Source of the DNA: an uncultured Chloroflexaceae bacterium
Lineage (GTDB): Bacteria; Chloroflexota; Chloroflexia; Chloroflexales; Chloroflexaceae
Length of the DNA: 6,219 bases
Direction: 5' to 3'
NCBI GenBank assembly: GCA_937141995.1
Contig: CAKZQX010001108.1
Span: 1-6,219 of the forward strand
Of the stretch, positions 1 through 5,138 are shown piece by piece (the stretch's first letter is position 1; each line of letters starts with the position of its first letter). Under the pieces are notes generated by a model. That model was not told where the DNA came from, searched no databases, and saw nothing but the letters and a program-made list of their open reading frames with translations. The translations under genes were made by a program, and so were the position numbers.

Positions 1-424
1 CGCCTTCCGCGATGCTGTGCAGCGCGCCGAGCTGATCCGCGTCCATCGCGAACTTCTCGAAGCTCGCGACGAGGCCGCCCTCCAGCCACCCCGCGGCGTG
101 GAGGCAGAAATTCACGCCCCCGAGCAGCATCGCGTTGAGCGTGTTCGCGGTCTCGTAGGCCGCCTGCGCGTCGGGGAGCTTCGAGCCGCAGAGCGAGCCG
201 CCCGAGCGGAAGGGCAGCCCGAGCCGGCGCGCGAGCTGACCCGCGCCGTAGAGGATCTTCGACGCCTCGGGCGCGCCGAAGGTGGGCGAGCCCGAATTCA
301 TGTCGATCGAGGTCACGAAGGCGCCGAACACCACCGGCGCGCCCGGCCGGACGAGCTGCGAATAGGCGATGCCCGCGAGCGCCTCGGCGAGCACCTGCGT
401 CAGCGTGCCCGCGATCGCCACCGG
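1..424 (-). CDS. MttB-family (trimethylamine methyltransferase-like) protein, internal fragment
   Basis: Reading the minus strand from about 424 to 1 gives roughly 140 uninterrupted codons matching the C-terminal half of the MttB superfamily. Visible blocks are AGTLTQVLAEALAGIAYSQL, VRPGAPVVFGAFVTSIDMNS, ASKILYGAGQLARRLGLPFR, PDAQAAYETANTLNAMLLGG and HAAGWLEGGLVASFEKFAMD. Family members transfer a methyl group from a quaternary or tertiary amine to a corrinoid protein in the cytoplasm; the substrate cannot be read here. No in-frame amber codon occurs in the fragment, consistent with a non-pyrrolysine homologue. The piece has no start (replaced by phosphorylase-like sequence near 425-433) and no stop (window edge). 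Its GC content and codon choice (GCG, CTC, TCG, GAG) differ sharply from the rest of the window and resemble Rhodobacter-type alphaproteobacteria. Family assignment is firm; origin is inference. Confidence 0.85.
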
Positions 425-436
425 CGGCGCCAGCGG
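420..436. other. Chimeric junction between MttB-like and GH13_18-like coding sequence
   Basis: On the minus strand the phosphorylase-type sequence reads ...GEPAFHPLA and is followed directly, in the same frame, by PPVAIAGTLTQ, which is MttB-type. The switch lies within a few codons, around the sequence ctggcgccgccggtggcg; exact placement is blurred because both families could supply LA-P or A-P at this point. Codon usage and GC content change at the same place. A GATC site sits at 413-416. The join removes the C-terminal beta domain expected after AFHP in GH13_18 proteins and the N-terminal half of MttB. Confidence 0.75.
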
Positions 437-577
437 ATGGAAGGCTGGTTCGCCCGCCCGCGCCCGCAGCAGCCGCGCATAGCGATCCAGCACCTGTGCC
501 GCGTGGCTACCGGCGTCGCTCAACCATCCCTCCAGCGTCTCCTGCGGCCACTTCTGCCGGTTGATACTCTGGAAACG
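425..577 (-). pseudogene. Out-of-frame continuation of the GH13_18 homologue
   Basis: Inserting one G in the GGG run (minus strand, 580-578) restores GVAAMGRFQSINRQKW and then ETLEGWLSDAGSHAAQVLDR, YARLLRARAGEPAFHPLA. The GR.(R/Q)SINR block and the ARxxEPAFHP block are both typical of the GH13_18 C-terminal region, so this is the real tail of the gene. The frame stays open to the chimeric join and beyond it into MttB-like sequence. The deletion sits in a short homopolymer, which fits a sequencing error as well as a real mutation. ATGGGCG is not a recognisable slippery heptamer. Confidence 0.82.
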
Positions 578-1962
578 CCCATTGCCGCAACCCCGGCATG
601 ATCATTGTGTGATCCGACCAGGCTCTGGATGTAGATCCCCGGCACACCCGCCGGTGCCAGCATCATCGCCTGCGCAGTCATAAACCGCGTCATGCCGGTT
701 GTAGGTGACTCAACGATATGCGGGTTGGAAAAGGCATCAAAGCAGGTAATATTCAACGTAGAAATACGCTGCGTGCCGTCGGGATTGGTGCGGTAGGTGA
801 CATGCCCACCGTGGGCCAGTGTGCGTGCCGCCAGACTCTCGATTGCTTCCGCGCTGAGCAGTTCCTCGGCCACCTGGATGTCGATCCCATCAGGTGCGTC
901 AAGGAAGTTCAAACAGGTGGTTCCCTCGGTCGCCGGTTCCAGTCCTGTGGCCCACTCCGTCAGGGGTTGCGCGTTGCCCTCGGCAAAGCTCTGCAAGACC
1001 AGCGGCGCCAGCGACGACTGGGCAATCAGTTGCGCCTCGTTGGTGCCATTGCCGATGAAACTGCTCCGTTCCGCAGGCGTGCCGGGAGTGTCCACCAGCA
1101 GCAGCACCTCGGACGCCACGGCATCCAGCACGCTACGCACCAGTTGCAGGATGCGATGGCTCTGTGGCAGATGCATGCAAGAGGTACCCGGCTCCTTCCA
1201 GAGGAAGGCGATATCGGTCAGTCGGAGGATTGTTGCGCCGCGCTCAACATACAACAGCAGCCGTTCGATCATTGCCGGCAGCAGGTCGGGATTGGCATAG
1301 TTCAGATCAACCTGGTCAGGTCCGAAGGTGGTCCAGACATACTGCGTGCCCGTGGCGGTTTCAAACGGTGTCAGCAGCGGGCGTTCATCGAGATGTACCA
1401 CCTGCGATAGATCGGTAGCGGGGTCAGCCACGATAAAGTAGTCGGTGTAGGGTGCTTCGCCGCGCAGGAAGCCCTGAAACCAGGCGCTATCGACCGCCAC
1501 ACGACTGAGAACAATGTCAAACATCAATCGGAAATGCTGACCGACCGCCGTGACATCGTCCCAGGTGCCCAGCGCGGGATCGACCTGCGAATGATCCACC
1601 ACCGCGAAGCCGTCGTCAGCGGTGGCGGGGTAGAAGGGCAACAGGTGAACCGTGCTGATCAAACCGGCAAAGTAGCGTTCCAGCACGTTGGCGAGGGAAT
1701 GCAGCGGCGCAACTTCAGGCGCGCGCACCTGGTCGCCATACGTGGTCAGAACCGCATCGGCCTGGGAGATATGCTCGCTGAGGGCGGGCCGATGGGGCGC
1801 TGCGGCAACTGCCCGCCGTCCGGCATGCTGCTCTAGCAGGTGCTGCAACCGGCGAAAGCTCTCCGCGCCCCGTTCCGGGCCATAGAGATCGGTCAACTGC
1901 TCTACCATCTGTGCGCGTAATGCCGCGGACAGACTGAATGGTTGGTCTGGCTGATCGGCCAT
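520..1962 (-). CDS. GH13_18 sugar phosphorylase homologue, probable pseudoenzyme, frameshifted near its 3' end
   Basis: The 480-residue frame aligns from end to end with the sucrose/glucosylglycerate phosphorylase group (GH13 subfamily 18). Landmarks: LTTYGDQVRAPE (72-83), VHLLPFYP (105-112), VDPALGTWDDV (127-137), FGPDQVDLNYANP (213-225), IAFLWKEPGTSC (251-262), GVPGIYI (439-445), LVGSHNDHAGV (448-458). Catalytic positions are altered. The region I NH is S153-R154; the nucleophile Asp of RLDAIAF is T249 (RLTDIAF); the acid/base Glu of TET is D291 (VDT); the His before the stabilising Asp is P357, while D358 is kept. Phosphorolysis is therefore unlikely and the role is unknown. Start at 1962: ATG with GGGAG at 1969-1973, 6 nt upstream. 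Residues after about 461 (VSRVSTGRSGRRRRWRDG) are out-of-frame, caused by a lost base at 578-580; the true frame continues to about 425. It is divergent from the flavin reductase. Confidence 0.88.
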   Translation of the reverse strand: MADQPDQPFSLSAALRAQMVEQLTDLYGPERGAESFRRLQHLLEQHAGRRAVAAAPHRPALSEHISQADAVLTTYGDQVRAPEVAPLHSLANVLERYFAGLISTVHLLPFYPATADDGFAVVDHSQVDPALGTWDDVTAVGQHFRLMFDIVLSRVAVDSAWFQGFLRGEAPYTDYFIVADPATDLSQVVHLDERPLLTPFETATGTQYVWTTFGPDQVDLNYANPDLLPAMIERLLLYVERGATILRLTDIAFLWKEPGTSCMHLPQSHRILQLVRSVLDAVASEVLLLVDTPGTPAERSSFIGNGTNEAQLIAQSSLAPLVLQSFAEGNAQPLTEWATGLEPATEGTTCLNFLDAPDGIDIQVAEELLSAEAIESLAARTLAHGGHVTYRTNPDGTQRISTLNITCFDAFSNPHIVESPTTGMTRFMTAQAMMLAPAGVPGIYIQSLVGSHNDHAGVAAMGVSRVSTGRSGRRRRWRDG

Positions 1963-1968
1963 GGTACA

Positions 1969-1973
1969 CTCCC
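1969..1973 (-). promoter_or_regulatory. Ribosome binding site of the GH13_18 homologue
   Basis: GGGAG on the minus strand, 6 nt before the ATG at 1962. It supports this start rather than an internal Met. Confidence 0.55.
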
Positions 1974-2003
1974 ACTTGCATCACCTTTACCCGATGTTAT
2001 ACC

Positions 2004-2045
2004 TGTCGTGACATGATACCATGAGCGGGTTATTTGTTGTGACGT
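2004..2045. promoter_or_regulatory. Pair of direct repeats, possible operator
   Basis: TGTCGTGACAT (2004-2014) and TGTTGTGACGT (2035-2045) match a consensus TGTYGTGACRT and are 31 bp apart, close to three helical turns. They lie 42-83 bp upstream of the GH13_18 start and flank the possible extended -10 at 2013-2021. Sharing one face of the helix would fit binding of a regulator to both sites. The repeats are seen; the role is inferred. Confidence 0.35.
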
Positions 2046-2140
2046 TCCCTTGATAACAGGAGTTACGCGGTGGGCGTTCAAATCAGGCATGTGCCTGTAT
2101 GAACGGCCCGATGCGCCTGCGGCAGCATGGTACTCTTTTT

Positions 2141-2189
2141 TCTTTTGCACAAAACATTTGCACGAAATGCAAATGTTTTGTGCAAAAGA
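2141..2189. repeat. Perfect 22-bp inverted repeat with 5-nt spacer
   Basis: The left arm (2141-2162) and right arm (2168-2189) are exact reverse complements, separated by CGAAA (2163-2167). The arms are AT-rich (around TTTTGCACAAAAC) inside GC-rich surroundings. A T-run (2135-2141) precedes the left arm. A U-tract after the hairpin is absent on either strand: the plus-strand copy is followed by ctggaatc and the minus-strand copy by an A-tract. It also sits between divergent genes, so a terminator is unlikely. Candidate roles are a large operator, a structured leader of the minus-strand gene, or a small mobile or repetitive element. Confidence 0.9.
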
Positions 2190-2196
2190 CTGGAAT

Positions 2197-2313
2197 CTTC
2201 CGCCCTGCCGGAGGCGAAATACGCTTTCGGGTCAGTGACCGCGTAACGCGTGTTGATAATAAGGTCATGCGGTGACTCCGCTGGACCTGAAGGCGTCTTC
2301 ACCCGGCTGCCGG
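2197..2313. repeat. Chain of seven short, nearly abutting palindromes
   Basis: In order: CTTCCG-6 nt-CGGAGG (2197-2214, one G-T pair); CGAAA-TACGC-TTTCG (2215-2229); GGTCA-G-TGACC (2230-2240); CGCGT-A-ACGCG (2240-2250); an 11-nt gap; AGGTC..GCGG-TGACT-CCGC..GACCT (2262-2288, one 2x2 internal loop); GAAG-GCGT-CTTC (2289-2300); CCGGC-T-GCCGG (2303-2313). The elements touch or overlap by one base except for two small gaps. It could be a structured RNA, a multi-site operator, or a fold-prone DNA element. Short stems arise by chance in GC-rich DNA; the uninterrupted succession is what stands out. Confidence 0.6.
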
Positions 2314-2328
2314 CGTATCACCGCATGA
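2265..2328. promoter_or_regulatory. 11-bp inverted repeat TCATGCGGTGA
   Basis: TCATGCGGTGA (2265-2275) recurs as its exact reverse complement TCACCGCATGA (2318-2328), with 42 bp between. It lies 160-224 bp upstream of the flavin reductase start. It overlaps the chain of short palindromes, so it may be an alternative long-range stem of the same element or two opposed protein-binding sites. Confidence 0.4.
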
Positions 2329-2420
2329 TCGAAACTCGGGGTATCATGCTGATAGGAAGCACCGACAAACAGAGAACGCAGAAAACATACACGGTTCGAT
2401 AATGGTGCGTCAGGTGCGCA

Positions 2421-2448
2421 TTGTTCCCTGTTCCTTTGTTCTCTGTTC
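2421..2448 (+). repeat. 13-bp tandem repeat upstream of the flavin reductase
   Basis: TTGTTCCCTGTTC (2421-2433) and TTGTTCTCTGTTC (2436-2448) differ at one base and have a 15-bp period. Part of the second copy, GTTCTCTGTT (2438-2447), is the exact reverse complement of AACAGAGAAC (2368-2377), giving a spaced dyad. Its position 40-70 bp before the start codon would suit a regulatory site, but it may be low-complexity DNA. Confidence 0.5.
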
Positions 2449-2475
2449 TCGCTATGACCTGCATACAATAATGGA

Positions 2476-2481
2476 AAGGAG
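2476..2481 (+). promoter_or_regulatory. Ribosome binding site deciding the GTG start of the flavin reductase
   Basis: AAGGAG lies 7 nt before GTG at 2489. This strong site supports the GTG start over any later in-frame start. Confidence 0.75.
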
Positions 2482-2488
2482 ATACTGA

Positions 2489-3127
2489 GTGACCCAGCCA
2501 GACCAGGTTGAAGATTTTATTCGGGTTGTTGCTGTGTGTGGTAGTCTCCGTCCAGGCAGTTACACCCGGATGGCGCTGGAGATTGCCCTGCGGGGCGCGG
2601 CGGAGCTTGGCGCGCAAACGCAGTTGCTTGATCTGCGTGAGTATGAACTGGCGTTTTGTAATGGTAATAAACGTGAGAGCAACTATCCCGCCGATGTGTT
2701 TCGCCTGCGCGAAGAGATCCGGCAGGCTCAGGGGATTATCCTGGGAACACCGGAGTACCATGGCAGCATGAGTGGCGTGCTCAAGAATGCGCTCGATCTG
2801 ATGGGGTTTGCCGAGTTTGAGGGCAAGATGATCGGCCTGGTTGGTGTGTCGGGTGGGTCAACCGGCGCGATCAACTCGCTGAACGGGTTGCGCAATATTG
2901 GCCGGGCGCTGCATGCCTGGGTGATCCCGGAGCAGGTCTCCATCGCGGAGTCCTGGAAGATGTTCACGCCGACGGGGGAGCTACCGGTTCCCGCGCTGGA
3001 GACGCGCCTGCTTGACGTGGGCCGCCAGGTGGCGCGCTTTGCCTACCTGCACACCGCCCGCCAGTCCAGGGAGTTCCTGCAGCTCTGGGAGACCGCACCC
3101 GAGAATCCCGGTGGCGCTAATCGTTAG
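2489..3127 (+). CDS. NADPH-dependent FMN reductase family flavoprotein
   Basis: This is a 212-residue cytosolic flavodoxin-fold protein of the SsuE/ChrR/ArsH type (NADPH-dependent FMN reductase family), expected to use NAD(P)H to reduce bound or free FMN, or quinones and similar acceptors. Visible signatures: VVAVCGSLRPGSYTRMAL (13-30) with the FMN-phosphate loop GSLRPGS (18-24); TPEYHGSMSGVLKNALD (87-103), the flavin-contact loop; and SGGSTGAINSLNGLR (121-135). The length is normal for the family and no core motif is missing. The start is GTG with a strong AAGGAG 7 nt upstream. The last ~50 residues are a variable tail typical of the family. The next gene begins 161 bp downstream on the same strand, probably from its own promoter. 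The physiological electron acceptor cannot be told from sequence. Confidence 0.92.
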   Translation: MTQPDQVEDFIRVVAVCGSLRPGSYTRMALEIALRGAAELGAQTQLLDLREYELAFCNGNKRESNYPADVFRLREEIRQAQGIILGTPEYHGSMSGVLKNALDLMGFAEFEGKMIGLVGVSGGSTGAINSLNGLRNIGRALHAWVIPEQVSIAESWKMFTPTGELPVPALETRLLDVGRQVARFAYLHTARQSREFLQLWETAPENPGGANR

Positions 3128-3169
3128 ATCATTTGCACAGTGGACATAATTCCAAGACAATATCGGTGG

Positions 3170-3202
3170 AAAGAACAGACAAATGTAAAACAAAGAACAA
3201 AC
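3170..3202 (+). promoter_or_regulatory. Direct repeats AAAGAACARAC upstream of the histidine phosphatase
   Basis: AAAGAACAGAC (3170-3180) and AAAGAACAAAC (3192-3202) match at 10 of 11 bases with a 22-bp period, about two helical turns. They lie 87-119 bp before the start in the AT-rich 161-bp gap after the flavin reductase. The complement contains TTTGTTCT, also present in the repeat before the reductase (2436-2442 region). A shared regulator is possible but weakly supported. Confidence 0.3.
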
Positions 3203-3288
3203 ACGTTGTTTGCTACCCATACGCCCGGTACAGGTTATTCTGTGTGCTCTATTGCGTCTATATCATGCAAACTCATCAAAGAGGTTCA

Positions 3289-3870
3289 ATGAAGGTCTAT
3301 CTTATTCGCCATGCGCAGAGTGAGGAAAATGTCCTCGATATGAAGGTGCGCTCGACGATTCAGGATTTTAACGAACTGGTACGCCGTTCCCACGAGTCAC
3401 CGTTGACCAGGGAGGGCGAGATCCAGACGCGCATTGTGGTGGAGAAGCTGACCGGGGCGCGCATTGAACGGCTCTACAGCAGTCCTTTTGTGCGCACTCT
3501 CTCCACGGCGACCGCGATTGGTGAGGCGCTCGGCCTGACGCCCCAGCTTCTGGATGATCTGCGTGAAGTGTTGCCCCGTCCCATGAGCGAGCGTCGCAGA
3601 GAAGCGCCGCTCAAACGGCTGTTTGTTCGCGGCTATGTCGAAATGCTCTGGCCCTGGGGGGATGGTGAAACCTGGATGGAGTGCTACCGCCGCGCCAAAG
3701 CCGTCTGGCATGAGATAACCCGCGAGCCTGCCTGCGAGATCGCAGTTGTTTCCCATCGCGGGCTGATTTCGCTCATTCTGCTCTACCTCACCTGGCACCG
3801 TGATTGGCGCGTCATCACCAGCGATATTTCCAATGGTGGGGTTTCGATTATCACGCGCCGGAAATTGTAA
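3289..3870 (+). CDS. Histidine phosphatase superfamily protein (phosphoglycerate mutase-like)
   Basis: The 193-residue protein has all core features of the branch-1 histidine phosphatases. R7-H8 in LIRHAQSEEN supplies the phospho-accepting His; R69 in SSPFVRTLSTA binds phosphate; E127 in GDGETW is the likely proton donor; and H156 in VVSHRG completes the site. Such proteins hydrolyse phosphomonoesters, or less often act as cofactor-dependent mutases; the substrate is unknown. Its length is short for a true glycolytic mutase, so a phosphatase is more likely. The start MKVYLIRH is chosen because the family begins just before the RH motif; GAGG at 3281-3284 is 4 nt upstream. The open frame extends to 3133, but the extra 52 residues (many Cys, Tyr and Lys) show no family similarity and lie in AT-rich, repeat-containing DNA. 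An alternative start is the ATG at 3265. Confidence 0.9.
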   Translation: MKVYLIRHAQSEENVLDMKVRSTIQDFNELVRRSHESPLTREGEIQTRIVVEKLTGARIERLYSSPFVRTLSTATAIGEALGLTPQLLDDLREVLPRPMSERRREAPLKRLFVRGYVEMLWPWGDGETWMECYRRAKAVWHEITREPACEIAVVSHRGLISLILLYLTWHRDWRVITSDISNGGVSIITRRKL

Positions 3871-3883
3871 CCGGCAGAACTTG

Positions 3884-3907
3884 ATCGTTGTAATTTTCTA
3901 CAATGAT
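3884..3907 (+). terminator. Weak hairpin after the histidine phosphatase
   Basis: ATCGTTGTA (3884-3892) pairs with TACAATGAT (3899-3907) across ATTTTC, with one G-T pair. It begins 13 nt after the phosphatase stop. There is no clear U-run after it and the stem is AT-rich, so termination is uncertain; the region also holds two TACAAT boxes (3899-3904, 3916-3921) that could be -10 elements for the next gene. Confidence 0.3.
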
Positions 3908-4065
3908 ATGTACCTTACAATCGTCTGAAATAGACTGGCGATCATGGCCCCAGACATGACGGTATGATTACGGCTGTTCAACCAGGCTAAAAAAGATATG
4001 GTCACTGTCGTTTGATGGTGCAGATAGGTTTTCTCGCCGGCAATCTGCATCGGAAAGACAGAGCC

Positions 4066-5136
4066 ATGATCCATCTTCATCATTTACGCCGTAGCCGCGC
4101 TCTTACATTCCTTGACCTGTCTCATCTGACGGGCCTGCCCCCTCGCGTGATTGCCGAGGCCGAGTATGGCCTCCGCACACTGACGCCGCAAGAGGCCCAG
4201 CGCCTCGCCCTGGTATTTGATATCGCTGACGCCACCCGGTTGACGCAGCCGCTGCATATTCCGTATCCGAATCCGGCCCAGGCAATGGCCCACTCGCGCC
4301 GGTCAGCCTGGATTATCGCGCTGTTGCTGCTGATTGTGCTGATCGGCTTTGGCGGGCTGCATCTGCTGCCGCCGGGCTTGCCGGCCGAGGCCAGTGCAGC
4401 GCGTCCGGCGCAACGTCTGGCGGCGGTTTCGGCTGCCGGCAGCACCCGGCGTGCCGTCCTCCCCGCAACGGCTTCCGCAACCGTGACGCTCGTGCCCACG
4501 GCAACTGCGTCAGCTTCGCCGACCGCGCCTGTCGAGATGCGCCGGCTGGCGGCCCAGTCGCCGGTGTTACCCACCCTCACCCCGACGCCCACTCCCACCG
4601 CAACACCGCTGCCGACCGCGACGCCGCTGCCAACCGCGATACCAACCATCATATCGGCAGCCGTGCCGTCAATCCACGCTTTCTCGCTGGATGTAGGAGG
4701 ACCGGTAGGTTGCCCCTTGCAGCCCGCTACCGGACGCGTGGTTATGACGCAGGGCTATGGTGTCGGCTCCCACGAACCGGCCGATGTCTGGGGCGCAGTT
4801 GACCTGGCTGTGGATGGCAATGGCGACGGCAGTGCCGACCGCGATGCTACCCTCTACACGCCGGTTGTCGCTACGCATGGCGGGGTGGTGCAGATTTCGC
4901 TCGATAGCTGGCCCGGCGGCAATCATGTCTGGCTGACCGATCCGAGCAGCGGCTGGAGCACCGGCTATGCGCATCTCGCCTTTGTGATGGTTGAGGATGG
5001 ACAGACGGTTGCGCCCGGAGCTTACCTGGGCCTGGCGGGGAGTACCGGCCAGTCCAGTGGGCCACATCTTGATTACCAGGTCTGGTATGGCGGCACCAAT
5101 ATCGATCCGACCACCCTGGTGAGTGTCTGCCGGTGA
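4066..5136 (+). CDS. Membrane-anchored HTH / LytM (peptidase M23)-like protein with altered metal ligands
   Basis: Numbered from the ATG at 4066 the protein has 356 residues in four parts. An XRE-like helix-turn-helix (about 5-54; LRRSRALTFLDLSHLTGLPP, RVIAEAEYGL). One transmembrane helix (about 80-102, SAWIIALLLLIVLIGFGGL) after Arg-rich SRR, placing the N-terminus inside. A Thr/Pro/Ala linker (about 103-202). An extracellular LytM/M23 domain (about 203-356). The domain keeps D246, H303 (YAHL) and H334 (GPHL), but the first zinc His of HxxxD is W242 and the last His of HxH is D336. C216 and C355 bracket the domain and could form a disulfide. D250-N252-D254-D258 forms a calcium-loop-like DGNGDGSAD. 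It may bind or remodel peptidoglycan; hydrolysis is doubtful. An upstream ATG at 4012 would add 18 residues; 4066 begins at the HTH and has GGAAAG 9 nt before it. Confidence 0.82.
   Translation: MIHLHHLRRSRALTFLDLSHLTGLPPRVIAEAEYGLRTLTPQEAQRLALVFDIADATRLTQPLHIPYPNPAQAMAHSRRSAWIIALLLLIVLIGFGGLHLLPPGLPAEASAARPAQRLAAVSAAGSTRRAVLPATASATVTLVPTATASASPTAPVEMRRLAAQSPVLPTLTPTPTPTATPLPTATPLPTAIPTIISAAVPSIHAFSLDVGGPVGCPLQPATGRVVMTQGYGVGSHEPADVWGAVDLAVDGNGDGSADRDATLYTPVVATHGGVVQISLDSWPGGNHVWLTDPSSGWSTGYAHLAFVMVEDGQTVAPGAYLGLAGSTGQSSGPHLDYQVWYGGTNIDPTTLVSVCR
4606..4641 (+). repeat. Tandem 18-bp repeat encoding PLPTAT/PLPTAI
   Basis: Two adjacent 18-bp units (4606-4623, 4624-4641) match at 15 of 18 bases and encode part of the Thr/Pro linker; TPTPTPTAT precedes them. 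Such linkers are common in exported Chloroflexota proteins and can change length by slippage. Confidence 0.7.
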
Positions 5137-5138
5137 GG

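Larger units (their letters stand above)
1963..2488. other. 526-bp divergent intergenic region rich in palindromes
   Basis: This region separates the minus-strand GH13_18 homologue from the plus-strand flavin reductase. The short open frames inside it (60-90 codons) show no recognisable family and do not persist across the palindromes, so no gene is called. It contains paired direct repeats (2004-2045), a 14-bp near-palindrome (2084-2097, CAGGCA-TG-TGCCTG), the large perfect palindrome (2141-2189), a run of abutting short palindromes (2197-2313), an 11-bp spaced inverted repeat (2265/2328) and a 13-bp tandem repeat (2421-2448). Promoters for both flanking genes must lie here, but no convincing -35/-10 pair was found; TGGTATCAT on the minus strand (2013-2021) could be an extended -10 for the GH13_18 gene. 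Confidence 0.6.

Noticed and set aside
1..577. A genuine phosphorylase-MttB fusion protein
   Set aside because: Both partners are cut inside their domains, composition changes at the join, and a frameshift precedes it; an artefact is more likely.
571..590. Programmed ribosomal frameshift
   Set aside because: There is no slippery heptamer at the shift (ATGGGCG) and the defect is a simple homopolymer length change.
17..601. Plus-strand open frame of 194 codons
   Set aside because: It is the antisense of the MttB-like fragment and the phosphorylase tail; very Arg/Ala/Glu-rich, as expected from reading GC-rich coding DNA backwards.
718..1410. Plus-strand open frame of 230 codons inside the GH13_18 homologue
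   Set aside because: It is antisense to conserved coding sequence and shows no family motifs.
2141..2189. Intrinsic terminator
   Set aside because: No U-tract follows the hairpin on either strand, and it lies upstream of both flanking genes.
2464..2469. TACAAT as the -10 box of the flavin reductase
   Set aside because: Transcription would begin at about the ribosome binding site, leaving too little leader, and no -35 is present at the right distance.
3133..3288. N-terminal extension of the histidine phosphatase
   Set aside because: The extra 52 residues are unlike the family, AT-rich and overlie direct repeats; the family start MKVYLIRH has its own ribosome binding site.
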